From the NCBI RefSeq assembly GCF_030848805.1, contig NC_092364.1, positions 15,295,447 to 15,359,446 on the forward strand: a DNA stretch of 64,000 nucleotides, read 5' to 3'. This document shows, piece by piece, positions 46,465 to 59,206 of the stretch; position 1 is the first letter of the stretch, and every line of letters begins with the position of its first letter. Source of the DNA: Temnothorax longispinosus. Lineage: Eukaryota > Arthropoda > Insecta > Hymenoptera > Formicidae. The notes under the pieces are model-generated. The model did not search any database, was not told the origin of the DNA, and was given only the letters and a program-made list of their open reading frames with translations. Both the position numbers and the translations under genes were made by a program.

Positions 46465-49400
46465 ATATTAAATATCTCGACAAATTAAACTTCAAAATAA
46501 CGTTCTATTAAATTACAATTAATTAACTGAAGAATAAGGCTTTGTTATTGAGCTGTAGAATTCGTCAAAGAAATCATCTCAGGCTTTTGTTAAAATCAGC
46601 TTCATTGATCAAAGAACAGATAGATGGGAAGAAGTTGTATAGTTCCCGAATACGAAAGTTGGCAAACTCCTTCTGGCTTTTATTATCGATCGTATGTAAT
46701 CCTCTATTTACTATATACCTATTTTATATCCCTCTCTCTCTCTCTCTCTCTCATCCCTCTCTTGTATATATCTCACACGTAGGTTTTCCACGATAGGATA
46801 TTTTTTCTCGTTATAAAGCATGCAATAAATATAATGGACTCTTTGGATTTATGTCAGATTACGGCAACAGAATGTCTACAAGCAATAAGTACAATTCGCG
46901 GCACGATCCTGCTTTTATTCCTCATTGTATAATCCTTTATTTACTGCATCTTCGCTCTGCACTTCCTCCGCGCGATATATTCTCTTACGCGATACTTTTT
47001 CATCTCGAAAGACACGCGATAAATGTAATCCACTCTAATCTCGTCGAACTAAAGGCGAGAGCGGGAAACGTACGAGTAATAAGTATTACGGCGTCTGAAA
47101 TACTTTGCGGTCAGCAACCAGAAATTGATAGCACGACGCGCGCGGTACCACGGGGCACACTATCGCGAATTCCCATCCTAGAGAGACGCGGAGAGAGTCT
47201 TCGGTTCTGCGGGGAGATCTCACCGGGCTATCGTTCATGCGGCCCGCTTTACGATATCCATCGCTCGCTTCCGCCGCCGGTATTCCGTAGGAATCCCTTG
47301 CGCTGGACGATTTAACGTTATCGGGAAACACATCGCCGGATCGCAGTCGACGATTTCATCCGCTCTGGCGATCCCGCTGGCACAGCCCGAAGGGGCGCGC
47401 CCATTCCAAACGTCGAAGTACGTCGAGAGAGCACCGCGACATGGAATAGAAGCGATGCGCGCGGGCGCGCGGACGCGCGTCCGGGGTCGAAGGGACACCA
47501 ACACCACGACGGGGGATGGAGCGTGGGTGAAAACGCCACTGCATACGATTCCTCCGTGTGTCCGTAGCCGGCGCATTCACGGATACTTACCCCCCGACCT
47601 CGCGTCCTCGCCACCGCCGCCTTCCGCGCTTTCCGAGAGATGCGACGTAGGAACAGCTATTACCAAGCGGAACATCCGCGACCACCCCTGGATACACTTA
47701 TTTTCATAATAAACGCATCTTGGGTCTTAGATGCACCGAGGAGTGCGTTGGCGCAGACAGGCAGGAGATACGAGCGACATTCGGAAGTCATCGTCCGTCT
47801 CCAGTGAGCGAGAATATTACACGCCAGCGTCTCTTATCAACACCGCGAATAATAAGGAACAATGCGGCCGTGACATCGTCGCCACGCATACAGCGGATCA
47901 AATTAATTCCAGACAATAATACTACAATAGTTACGTAACGCTAGCAGACCGGCAACTGGTCGCGGAATTTATCTCTCTCTTATCCGACTTACCCGACCAT
48001 AAGACAGGGCAGAATAATATGATGATTTTCTTTATTATACATTTTATAATTATAGTTCGAAAATGTGAAGCGAGTAACAATTTCGTTAAATAAAAATTCT
48101 ATTTAATTCAAGCACATGATAAATCGTGAATTCGTAAAAGTAACGTATCGTGCATTAAAAAAGTCAGAAAGAAAGTACGCACTTTGTATCGAATGTCGCG
48201 ACTAACAATAAGACACTGCGTAATATTGTCTTCACGTGACGTAATGATCAAGCAATAGGCTAAGCTAAAATAAAGCATGCAAGAAATATCAATCTCGCCG
48301 GCATCATATTCCTCGGCATATCGCGGAGACCCAGTTTCCCGAGCTTAGTTCCCAGGTTTCCTCTCTCTATTCGCGCGTCATTTTATGAGCGGCGGCGGGC
48401 GCGCGTCGAGATGGGGATCGAGGTAAAATCGATGTCTAGCAACCACCTTCGCGCGAACGGGCGGGAATAAATGGAGAGCCGTGCGGAATATAAAATACGC
48501 GGAGATACGTTTCACGCTTAAGCGAGCTCTCTCTCCGCGGGAGAACAGGAAAACGTCGATTTACCGTCGCCGTGGTTGTGTTTTATAATTTTTTGCCGTT
48601 TCCATCTCCTCGCGGGCGAACATCCGAGCGTGGAGAAAGGGAGAAAGAGAGGCGGGAACGAAAGAGACAGGCATTATATCCCGGCATACTTTGATATCGC
48701 GGCCGGAGATCAGAGGGATCTGTTCGCCCTTAGGCCGCGATTCACAATCGAGCCTGGGAACAGAGGTGGAGAAGATAGGGAAGCTCCGACTATTAGTGAG
48801 ATGAGTATTCCGGTATCAGAGACGCGGTGCCGGTTGCGGTAACGGGCGCACCCCCTTAGCCGCACTCCGATTGTGCTCGAATTGTAAGGGAATAACGATG
48901 AATATATAGGAACGGCCGATCGGTGGTGTATCCAGAGCTATGGGAGCTATGGTATTGAAGTTCGAAATTTGAATACACTTGACTCTCGAGATCCGCAGTC
49001 TTTGGGGTGTAGACTGTTTATCCGTCTATCGCGCAAAGCGAACGCCAACTTAAGTAACCGTCGCGTTAAGCTATTGCAAAACGTGCGTATCGATCGGCGA
49101 ATGCGCGTAAAAGCTCTGACTGGCTGGCGTAAAAGCTGATGACTCGCGTGTGTAAACGTGTTCGCGTTTAGGAATCCGCGGAATACGTATAGGAAGCGTT
49201 TTCGCAACAAAAGATTTTTCCTTTTCTTGTAATTACGTCTGAGCCACGGCCTCTTTATATCGTTGCCAAGACGCTCCCGTCCAAATTAGTCACTCTCTAT
49301 TAATGAAAGGGCAGGCACGTGTCCCTTCTAACACAATACGTTCTGAACTGCGCTAGCCAAGTCGAGCGACGACGAGACGGACCATTAACTTTCTATTATC

Positions 49401-49801
49401 CCTGGAGAGCTTAGGATGCACACGCTTCGGAATTTAGAGCCGGGCTTCAGCGACACTGCTACGTGCGCAACACAGAGAGCCCTAAGGTCGTTGCTACCAA
49501 CACGACATCAGCAATGCTATTACGAGCTGAGCTCAAAAAATGGAACGCGCGCTTCTTTTAAGGGTCTGCGATACCTACATAAGCCGTCTTGAATTATGTT
49601 ACTAGTGTCTTTTAATGCACCGTAAAATGCCAGATACACCGATACATTACGCACTTTCATTACAACAAAATAATTTCCTGCAAAGGTGTAAGATGTAAGA
49701 ATATATTCTTGTTATTTTTCAAATATGACTCTTTAAATAATTTATAAATATTATAAATATTTACATTATAAATAAAATCTTTTAAATATTTAAACTCGGG
49801 G

Positions 49802-49802
<1 letters not shown>
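46465..49802. other. Non-coding DNA, 46.5-49.8 kb
   Basis: Mixed composition. CpG-rich at 47100-47700 and 48360-48860, AT-rich at 48000-48170 and 49560-49800. A CT repeat lies at 46732-46752. A 154-codon frame at 46851-47315 has no recognisable domain and overlaps antisense frames, so it is not called. Confidence 0.5.
47780..47800 (+). repeat. 21-bp word shared with 50883, copy 1
   Basis: Begins TTCGGAAGTC and ends CGTCCGTCT. It is identical over 21 bases to 50883-50903 in the same orientation, while the flanks differ. Confidence 0.85.

Positions 49803-49856
<54 letters not shown>
49803..49856. repeat. (CA)27 microsatellite
   Basis: An uninterrupted CA dinucleotide run, the longest pure microsatellite in the window. 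The complement gives a spurious Cys-Val repeat. Confidence 0.97.
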
Positions 49857-49859
<3 letters not shown>

Positions 49860-50272
49860 GTACATAATTACGTAATGTAATATCATAATGACGTGAAATG
49901 TATGTCGGAAAATTTAGTGCATTCAATCTATCACATACTTGCTAAAAAAAAAGTTCCCCATTACATAAATACTCATTACGTAATTAGGGAAAGGAAAATG
50001 CTGAAACGGAAAGATCAAGGGTTACTAATGACGCTCGGTTCGCTCTCCCGTTCCATCGCGCGCGACGCAATTCGGAATATGAGATACGCCAGTTCCGAAA
50101 GTCCCACGAGACCCTCGAGGCGCGGGGCGCGACGAAACAGCCGGCAGTAATCTCCCGTTTGTTATATTTTCCCGCGACTGCACATTGCGCGGCAACGCGC
50201 GTGCATCGCCGGCAAGATGTCGTCCGCCGCGGCGCATGTAATTACGCGATCTGAATTGCAATGAGTTTGGCC

Positions 50273-50435
50273 GCTACGGCGGCGGCGGCAGCGGCAGCGG
50301 CGACGGCGGCGATGTACGCCGCAAAACGAGAAATATTCCGGACGGGCGAATAACCCTCCCTATGGATTCTGAGCAACGGCAACGGCAACGGCGCGGCGGC
50401 GGGAGCGGCGGCGGCGGCAGCGACGACGACGGCGT
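50273..50435. repeat. Interrupted (GGC)n/(GAC)n arrays
   Basis: Two arrays of GGC, CGGCAG and GAC units are separated by about 60 bases of non-repeat sequence. Confidence 0.85.
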
Positions 50436-50882
50436 CGCTTCCTGGCATTACGATGCACTGGCGAATGCACAACGACGCGCCGCGCCGCCTTTTTTGGACA
50501 GTAAAGTATCTGGATCTCTTTACGTTACTTGCAGCTCACCCTCCCCCTTTCTCTCTCGTGCGATATTAACGACCGCCAACTCAGCCAAGTTCGTGATCCG
50601 CGACTTGCGACTTTTAAGGTGCTTCGTTCTCCACCAACAGAGCGATTTATTAACCGCCATACACGGTGAATTACAAATGTCCGGCCATCAGCGTCGCATT
50701 CTTCATTCCTAATCATATTCGTACTAATAACGACGAATATAAAATCGAGTTAGCTCACGAAGATACGTTACAAACGATACCTTTCGCCATTAATCCTTCA
50801 TGACTCGCCGCCTGAACAATATATTTGTTCCTGACGTTCAGCCTTTACCTTCGTCTCGTAATTGTCAATGAGAAGAGAGATG

Positions 50883-50903
50883 TTCGGAAGTCATCGTCCG
50901 TCT
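50883..50903 (+). repeat. 21-bp word shared with 47780, copy 2
   Basis: Identical over 21 bases to 47780-47800. It ends about 60 bases left of the foldback element at 50962. Confidence 0.85.
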
Positions 50904-50961
50904 AAATGTCAAACGTTAACGACCGTACACAATAAGGTATCTTAATTTTCGTGATTCTACG

Positions 50962-51270
50962 TCTCAGGATCACTTCGACCAAACTCTGATTAACATAATC
51001 GTTGATTATAAATAGCTGCCAACATGAGAAAATAATTAGTGCGACCAATTGTATTTCTGGCGATATAATCGTCCTAATTCCCAATCTTTCGTTACATATC
51101 TTTTTGTTTATTTTAGAAAAGAAAGATATGTAACGAAAGATTGGGCTAGGTCGGCTAAGACAATTATATCGCCAGAAATACAAATGGTCACACTAATTAC
51201 TTTGTCATGTTGGCAACCCTTTAATCAACAATTAAGTTAATTGGAGTTTGGTCGAAGTGGTCCTTAGAGT
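50962..51270. mobile_element. Foldback MITE with about 140-bp arms
   Basis: The left end TCTCAGGATCACTTCGACC and the inverted right end CTCTAAGGACCACTTCGACC match, and both continue with AAACTC. Pairing extends through AATTGTATTTCTGGCGATAT and CCAATCTTTCGTTACATATC, so the arms fold into one long stem with a short centre at about 51101-51116. Small indels separate the arms (for example GGTCGGCTAAGAC in the right arm). It encodes no protein. A clear target-site duplication is not visible. Confidence 0.82.
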
Positions 51271-51826
51271 TTTTTCATATTTATTTAGAACATTTCTTCC
51301 ACACAAATCTCTAAATTCTAACTAAAGATTCTGAATAGTGTCAACGTGATTAACATATTTACATGATATGTTGTAAATCACAAATATACGCTTTAACGCA
51401 ATAGAGAGCTTTCTTTGATACACAAAAAAACATATGAATTAGAAACAGCTTTGCATAATAAAGGGAGCAGAATTCTTTCAGTGTAAGCAATATCGTCAGG
51501 ATAATCGATTCGTAAAAAAAAAAAGTGATAAATCAGCCGCCCGCCGCCGGCTTCATCTTCACGGAGATAAATCTCGGTACGTAAATTTGGATCATAGTTG
51601 CGCGAATTGAAAAGATGCCGCGTATATACGTATGCACGATGGACTAAGCATTACTGCAACAGCAGGGCTATTTATCACGGGACTCGAAGCAAACAGGCGA
51701 TGCAAATGTCGTGATATACCAGAGCCAACATGTAAATCACGTTTCACCTTTGTTTCGCGGGAACCGACTTTCTTATGCGCGCAACGATGGTAATCTCTGG
51801 ACCCCTTAGATTGCGGGGAAGGAAGA

Positions 51827-51849
51827 GGGGAGGGGAGGGGAGGCATGGG
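51827..51849 (+). other. G-quadruplex-type motif
   Basis: Three GGGG tracts separated by single A bases are followed by AGGCAT and GGG. An additional GGGG lies 8 bases upstream. Confidence 0.65.
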
Positions 51850-53127
51850 TTTACGTAAACTTAGAGCCTTCCCTCGGTACACGGGGGTCATCGCTCAGGC
51901 TGTGCATAATGTACCGGCATATATTCCAAAAACGCGCGCGCCGTATTTCGTATTCCGCGGCGTAAGACGGCATAAACAGTCTACGGCTGGCCGTACACGC
52001 ATGTCAATCATTTCGCGCCCGCACGTAAATCCGTGCTGCCGCATAAGACACCCGTTACGACGCGCACTTTATGATCCTCTCTAAGAGGATCGGGAATTTA
52101 TTTTTGGAATAAATTACGCCGTCCAGTATGCGCAGTCAGCTGCGATGTTACGAGGCGAAAACCGATCTCTCAACACGCGCTATATCTGCAAAACGCTTCA
52201 GTAAAATTACCGTCTCTTTTAATGCACGTTCACACGCATGACGAAAACCCTGAGCCGAGATTAGCGAGAAAGCGAGTACTAAATATATAATGCATTCGTA
52301 TATGTAAGAAGATTACGGTTCTCGTAGCGCATTGAATGCCCCATAGAGTCCTCTCGGTGTCCGAGTTTCGTCTGCCCGGTATAAAACTCCGATGGGGCCA
52401 AGCATTCATTAGTATATGTGCATAAAGCTAGAGGACGGCGAATTTGTAAGCAGATGAAACAACAAACCGCTCGCGATGTACAATGCATCTTCTTGCCCGA
52501 GCTTGTCCGTGATCCTAAAACGGGAGGCATTAAAAGCTTTTTCAAGTCGTTCCTCCTTCGCGACGAGATAATGCGGCAATTAATGTGCACACGCATCAAT
52601 CAACGCGCAAGTAAGTGCTATCAGATCTGTATGTAAAACAGCCGGGGCCGCGTTTTATCGGGCGGTCTGATCCTGACTCAGCGTTACATGTCCAAGAAGG
52701 AATTGTTTCCAAGACACCTCGCACCTCGCACGTCGTTGGAAAGGCAGATGGAAAGGCCGTTCGTATATAGCGAACTTCTTCGCCTCGCCGAAGTTGGATC
52801 GCGGAGGTGTTTATTTGCGCTCGCTATTTCGCTGTGTCGGATCGAAATGGCTTAAGCGCACGCTCGGAAAAGTGTTAATTGACTGAATCTACGAGCCGTG
52901 TCAAAACATCGTTTCGCTGCAGTTCCTGTTGCAAATACCCTACGACGCCTTCTGCTTCTCAGACACGCTCGATAAAACCCCGCGTGCTTGGCGGACCACG
53001 CGAAATGGATATGTAGGCATAAGTGAAACCGCTCTTGCAAATGGTGCACTCCCACGTGATTGAAATCGAAATAACAACGGTCATTAGTTGTAACAAAACG
53101 TCCAAGCCAACTGTGATTTATAGTTAT

Positions 53128-53158
53128 CGTTGATATATACATGATGTATATATCGACG
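53128..53158. repeat. 31-bp near-perfect palindrome
   Basis: CGTTGATATATACAT at 53128-53142 and ATGTATATATCGACG at 53144-53158 pair at 14 of 15 positions around one base. A related inverted word, ATCATGTATACGATAACG, follows at about 53174. Confidence 0.85.
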
Positions 53159-56100
53159 TATATAAATCATCCATCATGTATACGATAACGGCGCGGCGTA
53201 AGTGTGTCACGAGTAAAATTTCTGCATATACCGTTTCTCATGGATTGTTGATGTTTTGACGCAAAATTTTAGAATTTATTCTTTTTACGGACTCGTGTAA
53301 AAATACCGCGGAAAGTTATCAAGTTATCTTACAAATTGTCTTACATGAAGTATGTTATACGCAAATCGTATTAGTCTCTATCATCATCTTGGATTTTCTC
53401 AGAGCGATCAATCATATTAAAAAATGACGTGATAAGCATATGGATACCATTAAGAGTATATTGCAAGTGCTGATTTTGCTTTAACGTATAATTTCTGAAG
53501 AAATAACTTTTCTTTATCGAGCTATTCTCCTCACGCTCAAGTGAACCATTGCAAACTGCGGTCTGAATAGAAAAACGAACATGAATATCTATCTCCGCGG
53601 AACACTAAAATTGCTGCGACAGTTTAATCCTCTTGCCTTAACTCGAAAAATAAAAACGTACCACCGCGCACGCATCAAGGACAAACGAAGAAAAACGAGA
53701 GTAAGATTGTCAACGACGAGAGATTACACGATAATTATGATACGGCAAGTGTATCATAATTACAATGCTATTACTTCATTTCTTTAAATCAAAGAATCGC
53801 AACGGGGCAAATTAATGCGTGCGATAATTACATGCATAAATCAATTAATTAAATTAATTGAGAGAATTAACGGCGTTGCGCCACCTCGTTTATATGCAAT
53901 CAACCCGAATACAGCCCGGATTTTCTATACGGCTACTTGTTACGACGATCAAATAGCAGATCTGCTCACTCAAGCAAGACGTTCAAGTCTCTATTACCAT
54001 ACATACGCCTTAATTGCGTGTATGATAGTCGTGTATTGACGTGAGATTGCGGCTTTACATATGAATGAGAGTCATTAAACGACCGTTGCGTCTTCTTCGT
54101 TACGCGATGCGTTTTTCCGATTCGAGGAACGAATTGGGATTATCGGCCTCCCACGTTCGTTGTGGATAACAATAGCTACATAGCGTGTAGCGGCTGCCGA
54201 TACCGGGCGTAAAGTAAACCGGCTATAAACAGCGAAAACCAAGCGATAGCTTGAGAGAGAGAGAGAGACTCGCGATGCGTGCAATTGCTCGTAATTAGAG
54301 CGGACGATTTATGCGATAGAAAGGGCTGACTCGTGACACGTTGCTCGACCGTGTAATTAGCCCGGCTCAGGCAGCATTGTGACGTTTCCGGACGCGGTAA
54401 TCACGACGGCAGAATCGATTAAGCGTTACCGTAAGACTTCGCGACTCCATAAATCGTGGAATAAATACACCCGGGTCTTTTATTCGTGTCAAATCGGGTC
54501 GTTCGGTTAATCGCGGATATACTCTATTAAGATGATTAATTAAGGAACTAATCCTTGCTGCCAAAGACAGTTCTGTCATTTCGCTACATATAGAGCATCT
54601 TAATTAAATGTTATACCAATATATAATTAATAGTAAAATTTAGATCTCTAGAGAGTATATCATGACAAAATATCAGAATTTATTTTTGTTTTAACGAGAA
54701 TTATAATTTGATTAATTCCTTGCGTTATGATTGTGTTGAGCATACGGTTCATATTTCACATAAAGATTTATGACAAATAAGAAAACTGACATATGATTGT
54801 TATAGAGAGAGAGAGAGAGAGAAAAAAGTATGATAATAATATAAGATATTTTAAGAATTTATATCCTTTTTAATGTTCGATTTACAATAACAACTTTTTA
54901 AAAGTACTACATTATACTTTTTACGCAAGTGGAGAACTAATTATTCCATTATGAGCTACGTTTACTTTTATTCCAACTTCGATCTGAGGAATAGATATCG
55001 CTTCGCTGAAATTGCTCAGTCTCCTTTATTTCGCTTATCATCTGCATTAGAGACGAAATAATTACTATAATTCCACGGCGCGCTAGCACGTACTCGATCA
55101 ATTTACCCATAATGCCCACGGCGCACTGTCTGCAATAATTGTGACGTCTATCCAGACTGGTTTTCACGGGCACTTGATTAGCGTTTACTAAAGGGAGAAG
55201 AGCAAAGGGAACGAATAATTAAGCGCCACGATATCATTCCGCGCCCCTATACACAGCGCCGGCGAAATTTATGCAGCAGCGCGCTACCTCCGTATAGAAA
55301 CTCGTCTTTGCGCCGATGCGATTGCTTGCATATAAAGGCGCGGTAATTGCCACTGTAAGAAGCCGCATAAATTTATCGCTACCGCTATCAATTTAAATAG
55401 TGTACAATTAAATAGGCCGGAGGCGTGCATTAAAATTTGCGGTGCAAGTAAATGCATCTTTCCAGCGTTTAATCATAAGTAATAAAATTAACGTTAGAAA
55501 ATACGCGACGAAACGAACGAACATACGTGACAAAACTCGGATATAAGCGGCGAAGCGCTCTTTGACGCTTGTCTTTTGCCCTAGATATAAATCGAAATCT
55601 ATATGTCGCTATATTGCGAAACAGATTTAATTTCCGTACGTATCTCGCGCGCAAATTCTCGCAAGCAGCTTGAAAGCTTTTCCCGATCCCACTGAAGTTC
55701 ACGCTCGGTCGGTGGTACAACCTCAATCGTCGCCCATATATATACACACACACGGGTCTACATGTCGCCACAGCGAAACCAACGCACCACACAACGTTTT
55801 CGTCATTAGGGAGTCTTTGCGATATCGTGTTTCGGTTACGGTAAACAGTACAGTAGTACCACGTGTAGTACAAAATCAACTGTAAATTGCCGCGACAGTT
55901 CCGTCCGGATTTGTATCAACATTGAACATGCACACAAACTCCGTGTTTACCGTATCCGAGGTACGGTATATCCGCGAAAAGTCCGCATTTCCTGCGAGCG
56001 TACGCACGAGTCGGCGACGGCGACGACGCGCGGACGAAACGTGCGCGGCCCGATGCTGCATCTCCTTGGGTCCCACGCGACTTCCCGAGAGCGGGAGAGA

Positions 56101-56319
56101 GAGAGAGAGAAACTCTTATTTACGCTCGCTGCGCTGCGACGTTGAAAACGAAATCCCGTTGATATAACATTCGAGCTCCCTCCGTAAGCCGTAAGCCGTG
56201 GGAGTACGGTAAGGTGTTCGTCGTGCCCTTCTAAGCTGCCTTAAAAGCACCGCGGCATTACGCCTTCCTTCCGTTCTCCGGGGGCTCGGGGCAAATGTAT
56301 CGGTCCCGCGTGAAAAGAG

Positions 56320-56430
56320 GCCACGTTCTCTCTCCTACTCTCTCGCCTATCTCTCGATTCTTCCCTCTCGCTATCTGTCTCTATCTCCACTTCTTTATCT
56401 CTCTTTCTCTCTTTACCGCTTTCCCTCTAC
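56320..56430. repeat. Polypyrimidine (CT-rich) tract
   Basis: About 110 bases of mostly C and T contain many CTCTCT words. On the opposite strand these are GAGAG motifs of the type bound by GAGA-factor proteins in insects; binding here is only a possibility. Confidence 0.8.
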
Positions 56431-57114
56431 CGCGAGAGACGCGAAATTTAATATCGTAGGCGTCGGGGAGAGCGTTGACAAGGCGGCGATGAAGGTCCGA
56501 AAGTCAGCGCCGCGATATCGAGCGGCTGCTGTTCCAAGCCAAAGCGGCTATAGAGAGAAGAGGTGGCCTTAAAAGCCGCGCGCATCGTCGGGCACAAGCC
56601 GGGGAATATTTCGCTTACGCCAGTCAAACGGCACGACGCCTCTGAAATAACTTCTACGAGGCTAATTACCGTGTCGGCTGAAACGCGCCGTCATAAACAA
56701 ATTTTTGTAATGTCCGCGCGCGCGCGCTTTTCATCCTCCTTAGCCCTTTTTCTGCCGCTCGCTCGCGCTCGATGGTTCAGGCAATCTCGTGTCTGGCGCG
56801 CGGATAAAGGACGAATCTGCTTTGCACACGGCGCATAGAGCAAATTTACTTTGCGCGCGACCGGCTCGAGGAAATTTGAGAAGCACCTTGGATGCCGGAT
56901 AACGGGCGTGAGAGAGAAGGAAGGCGATAGACATATATATATGTATACATGTACATAGGTATAGCAAGGAGGTAGCTCGATTTTTGCGGAAAATACACAG
57001 CGCTCCTGTTATGCTAACCATGGGCGTCGCTTCCGTGAATCGCCGACAGACTGCCGGCGGTCTATTTAGAAAAATAAAGACAAAATAGCGCGGGAACAGA
57101 AAGAATGAAAAATA

Positions 57115-57195
57115 TGATAGATATAGGCAAGTAGATAGATAGACAGATAGATAGATAGATAGGTAGGGAAGAAAGGAGGAAAGAGGAGAAAGAAG

Positions 57196-57236
<41 letters not shown>
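57115..57236. repeat. Compound (GATA)n and (GA)n repeat
   Basis: Degenerate GATA/GACA/GTAG units (about 57115-57165) are followed by GGAAA-rich purines and a long GA run to 57236. Confidence 0.92.
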
Positions 57237-57237
<1 letters not shown>

Positions 57238-59167
57238 CTTGAACGTGTACCATCCTTTAAAATTTGTAAAAAATATCAAATTCTAAGTACAGCGTACCTA
57301 CGTGAACAATTCTTTCGTTATTTTGCTAAAATGTCCGATCGTTCTTTATCACAGATATGCCACTATTTCCTCGTGTTACCTACAGATTAAAATAGCGAAT
57401 CCTCTCCGTAAACTGCGATCTGTTTCGTCTCGAGGTGCAAATATTTATCCACCAATTCCGAATGAAATTCACGCGCGGTTAACTTTATTCCCGGGCATGC
57501 AGAAATCTCTCGCATGAATCTCGCGCATCCGCAAGTTTTCGTTAAGCTCAAGAGGCACGTCCGGGGAAGCAATCATTACCGTTGGATTTCTCTCTGCGCA
57601 AATTATGATGAGTTCCCTTCATATCGGCAACTGTAATTTGTGGCCGTGATTTCACGATCTTCCTTTTACTCTCGTTTTTTCGATGCCTCTTCTTCGTCCG
57701 CCGGCAAATTGTGCTTCCGTCTTTCTCTCTCCCTCCAAGGGAAAGGAGATAGGAACCCCTCAAAGCCGCTTTGCGCGTCGCATTTCGGCACGTAATAACT
57801 CAACGAAATCTCGTGGCCGGGTTCTCTCTCGCGTTCCTTACACTAGCATTATAGCCCGGTCGACCGCGCGCCGCGCCGCGACTTTTGAATTAGCGACGCG
57901 CGGAGGGGCCCCCTCATGCTCGCACGCAATCGACTCGCCATGCAAATCGCTGATTTTGAATCATGCAAGCGTGATTTACGATCACAGCCGGTTGTTACAC
58001 CGGCCGCAACGTGTCCCGCCGAAACGTGTTCGTAACAGATGTTACATGCGGCCATAAGTAAAACGCAAGGACCCCGTACCGTTAAATAAAGGATAAATAT
58101 GCGATAATAGATACGAAAAGTGGGAATAAGCGCAGTAGTGATAAAAATTGTAACTTGAAATCTCTCCTGTACGATTGCGCGCTCGTATTTGGCACGTAGA
58201 CTTCTTTTTGAACAAGCGAACCCTAAAGAAACATTTCAGCGACTTCTTCGTGACGAACAAGAATCCTAAACGGATTTCAGAGACAAGTTAAAGCGTCTTA
58301 ACCGCAAACCGGTCTGACCCTAACGTAAGCCGCAAAGAAAGATCACGAAATAGATTCGCCAGACATTTTAATATGGCAATTTTACGGCCGTTCGAAATAA
58401 TTGTTGCTGAGATATCCTCCTTGATTGAAATTCAGAAGTGGTTCTTTCTTCTTTTAACTCATGGGTCGATGAAGATGATTTTCTGGTAACTCTCTTCTCC
58501 ATCAAAAAGAAACTTGGACTGTATTTATGATACAGCTATTGTAAGTGTAAAAATATGATACGATCGTCGTGAAAACTTGTTAAAAACTGTACTTTCAGCA
58601 CACATGCGTGACAACTCGCTTTCATCCGCTTTTCCTGTAAGCGAACGCTTATCGATTTTGCGCAGGATCGCATTGCCGAAAGCCAGGAGCGACACGAAGC
58701 TCCTAAAATTAGCCATGAGCGGCCGATTCATCCTGGCCTCGGCCTCGATTCGCCATATAGATGCCTCGTTAAAAGTCATCGGGGGGCGCTTTTACGTCGA
58801 CGGACGGGCGGACGAGCGGACGCAGGAGGAGTATAACGCGAAGAGATATCGCGTGCGAGGAAACGCGCGAGCCTCATGAGAATAAAGTCGAGCGGTGGCG
58901 GGCGGACTATTAAGCCGCGCGCCGACCGAAATGCAAAACGGGCATGACGACGGACGCGCGCGGTGGACAACGAGGCCGATAGCACGTCCATTGCGGAGCC
59001 GATCGAACCGCATGCGACTATGTTCCCACGAGCTCACCCCTGTGAGCTCTCGTTCCCCGATCCGCGTGTGCAATGTGCATACGCGGTTGCGGTCGCGTCG
59101 CACCGCATCGCGCCGCGCTAACGTTACGCCACACGTGTCGCGAATCCCTCGATAATAAGGAAATCGG

Positions 59168-59206
59168 TAGGCGGGCGGATGGACGGATGGGCGGACGGGC
59201 GGACAG
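59168..59206. repeat. Degenerate GGCGGACG-type tetranucleotide array
   Basis: GGCG, GGAT and GGAC units alternate over about 40 bases. A shorter similar stretch lies at about 58797-58822. Confidence 0.75.

Larger units (their letters stand above)
49857..50961. other. GC-rich block with GGC/GAC repeats
   Basis: After a short AT-rich part, 50030-50500 is CpG-rich with interrupted GGC arrays at about 50273-50312 and 50375-50435. A Gly/Ala-rich frame across these arrays is a repeat artefact. Confidence 0.6.
51271..54940. other. Mixed non-coding DNA, 51.3-54.9 kb
   Basis: AT-rich at 51290-51540, 53230-53560 and 54590-54940; moderate GC elsewhere. Small structures include the hairpin GATCCTCT/AGAGGATC near 52074-52092. 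GA repeats lie at 54252-54269 and 54803-54822. No exon is supported. Confidence 0.5.

Noticed and set aside
46851..47315. 154-codon open frame on the plus strand
   Set aside because: It overlaps antisense frames, runs from AT-rich into CpG-rich DNA without change of character, and matches no family I know.
49660..49926. 88-codon frame with a Cys-Val repeat
   Set aside because: Translation of the CA microsatellite.
56740..57279. 179-codon minus-strand frame
   Set aside because: Its Leu-Ser and Tyr-Leu-Ser runs are translations of the GA and GATA repeats at 57115-57236.
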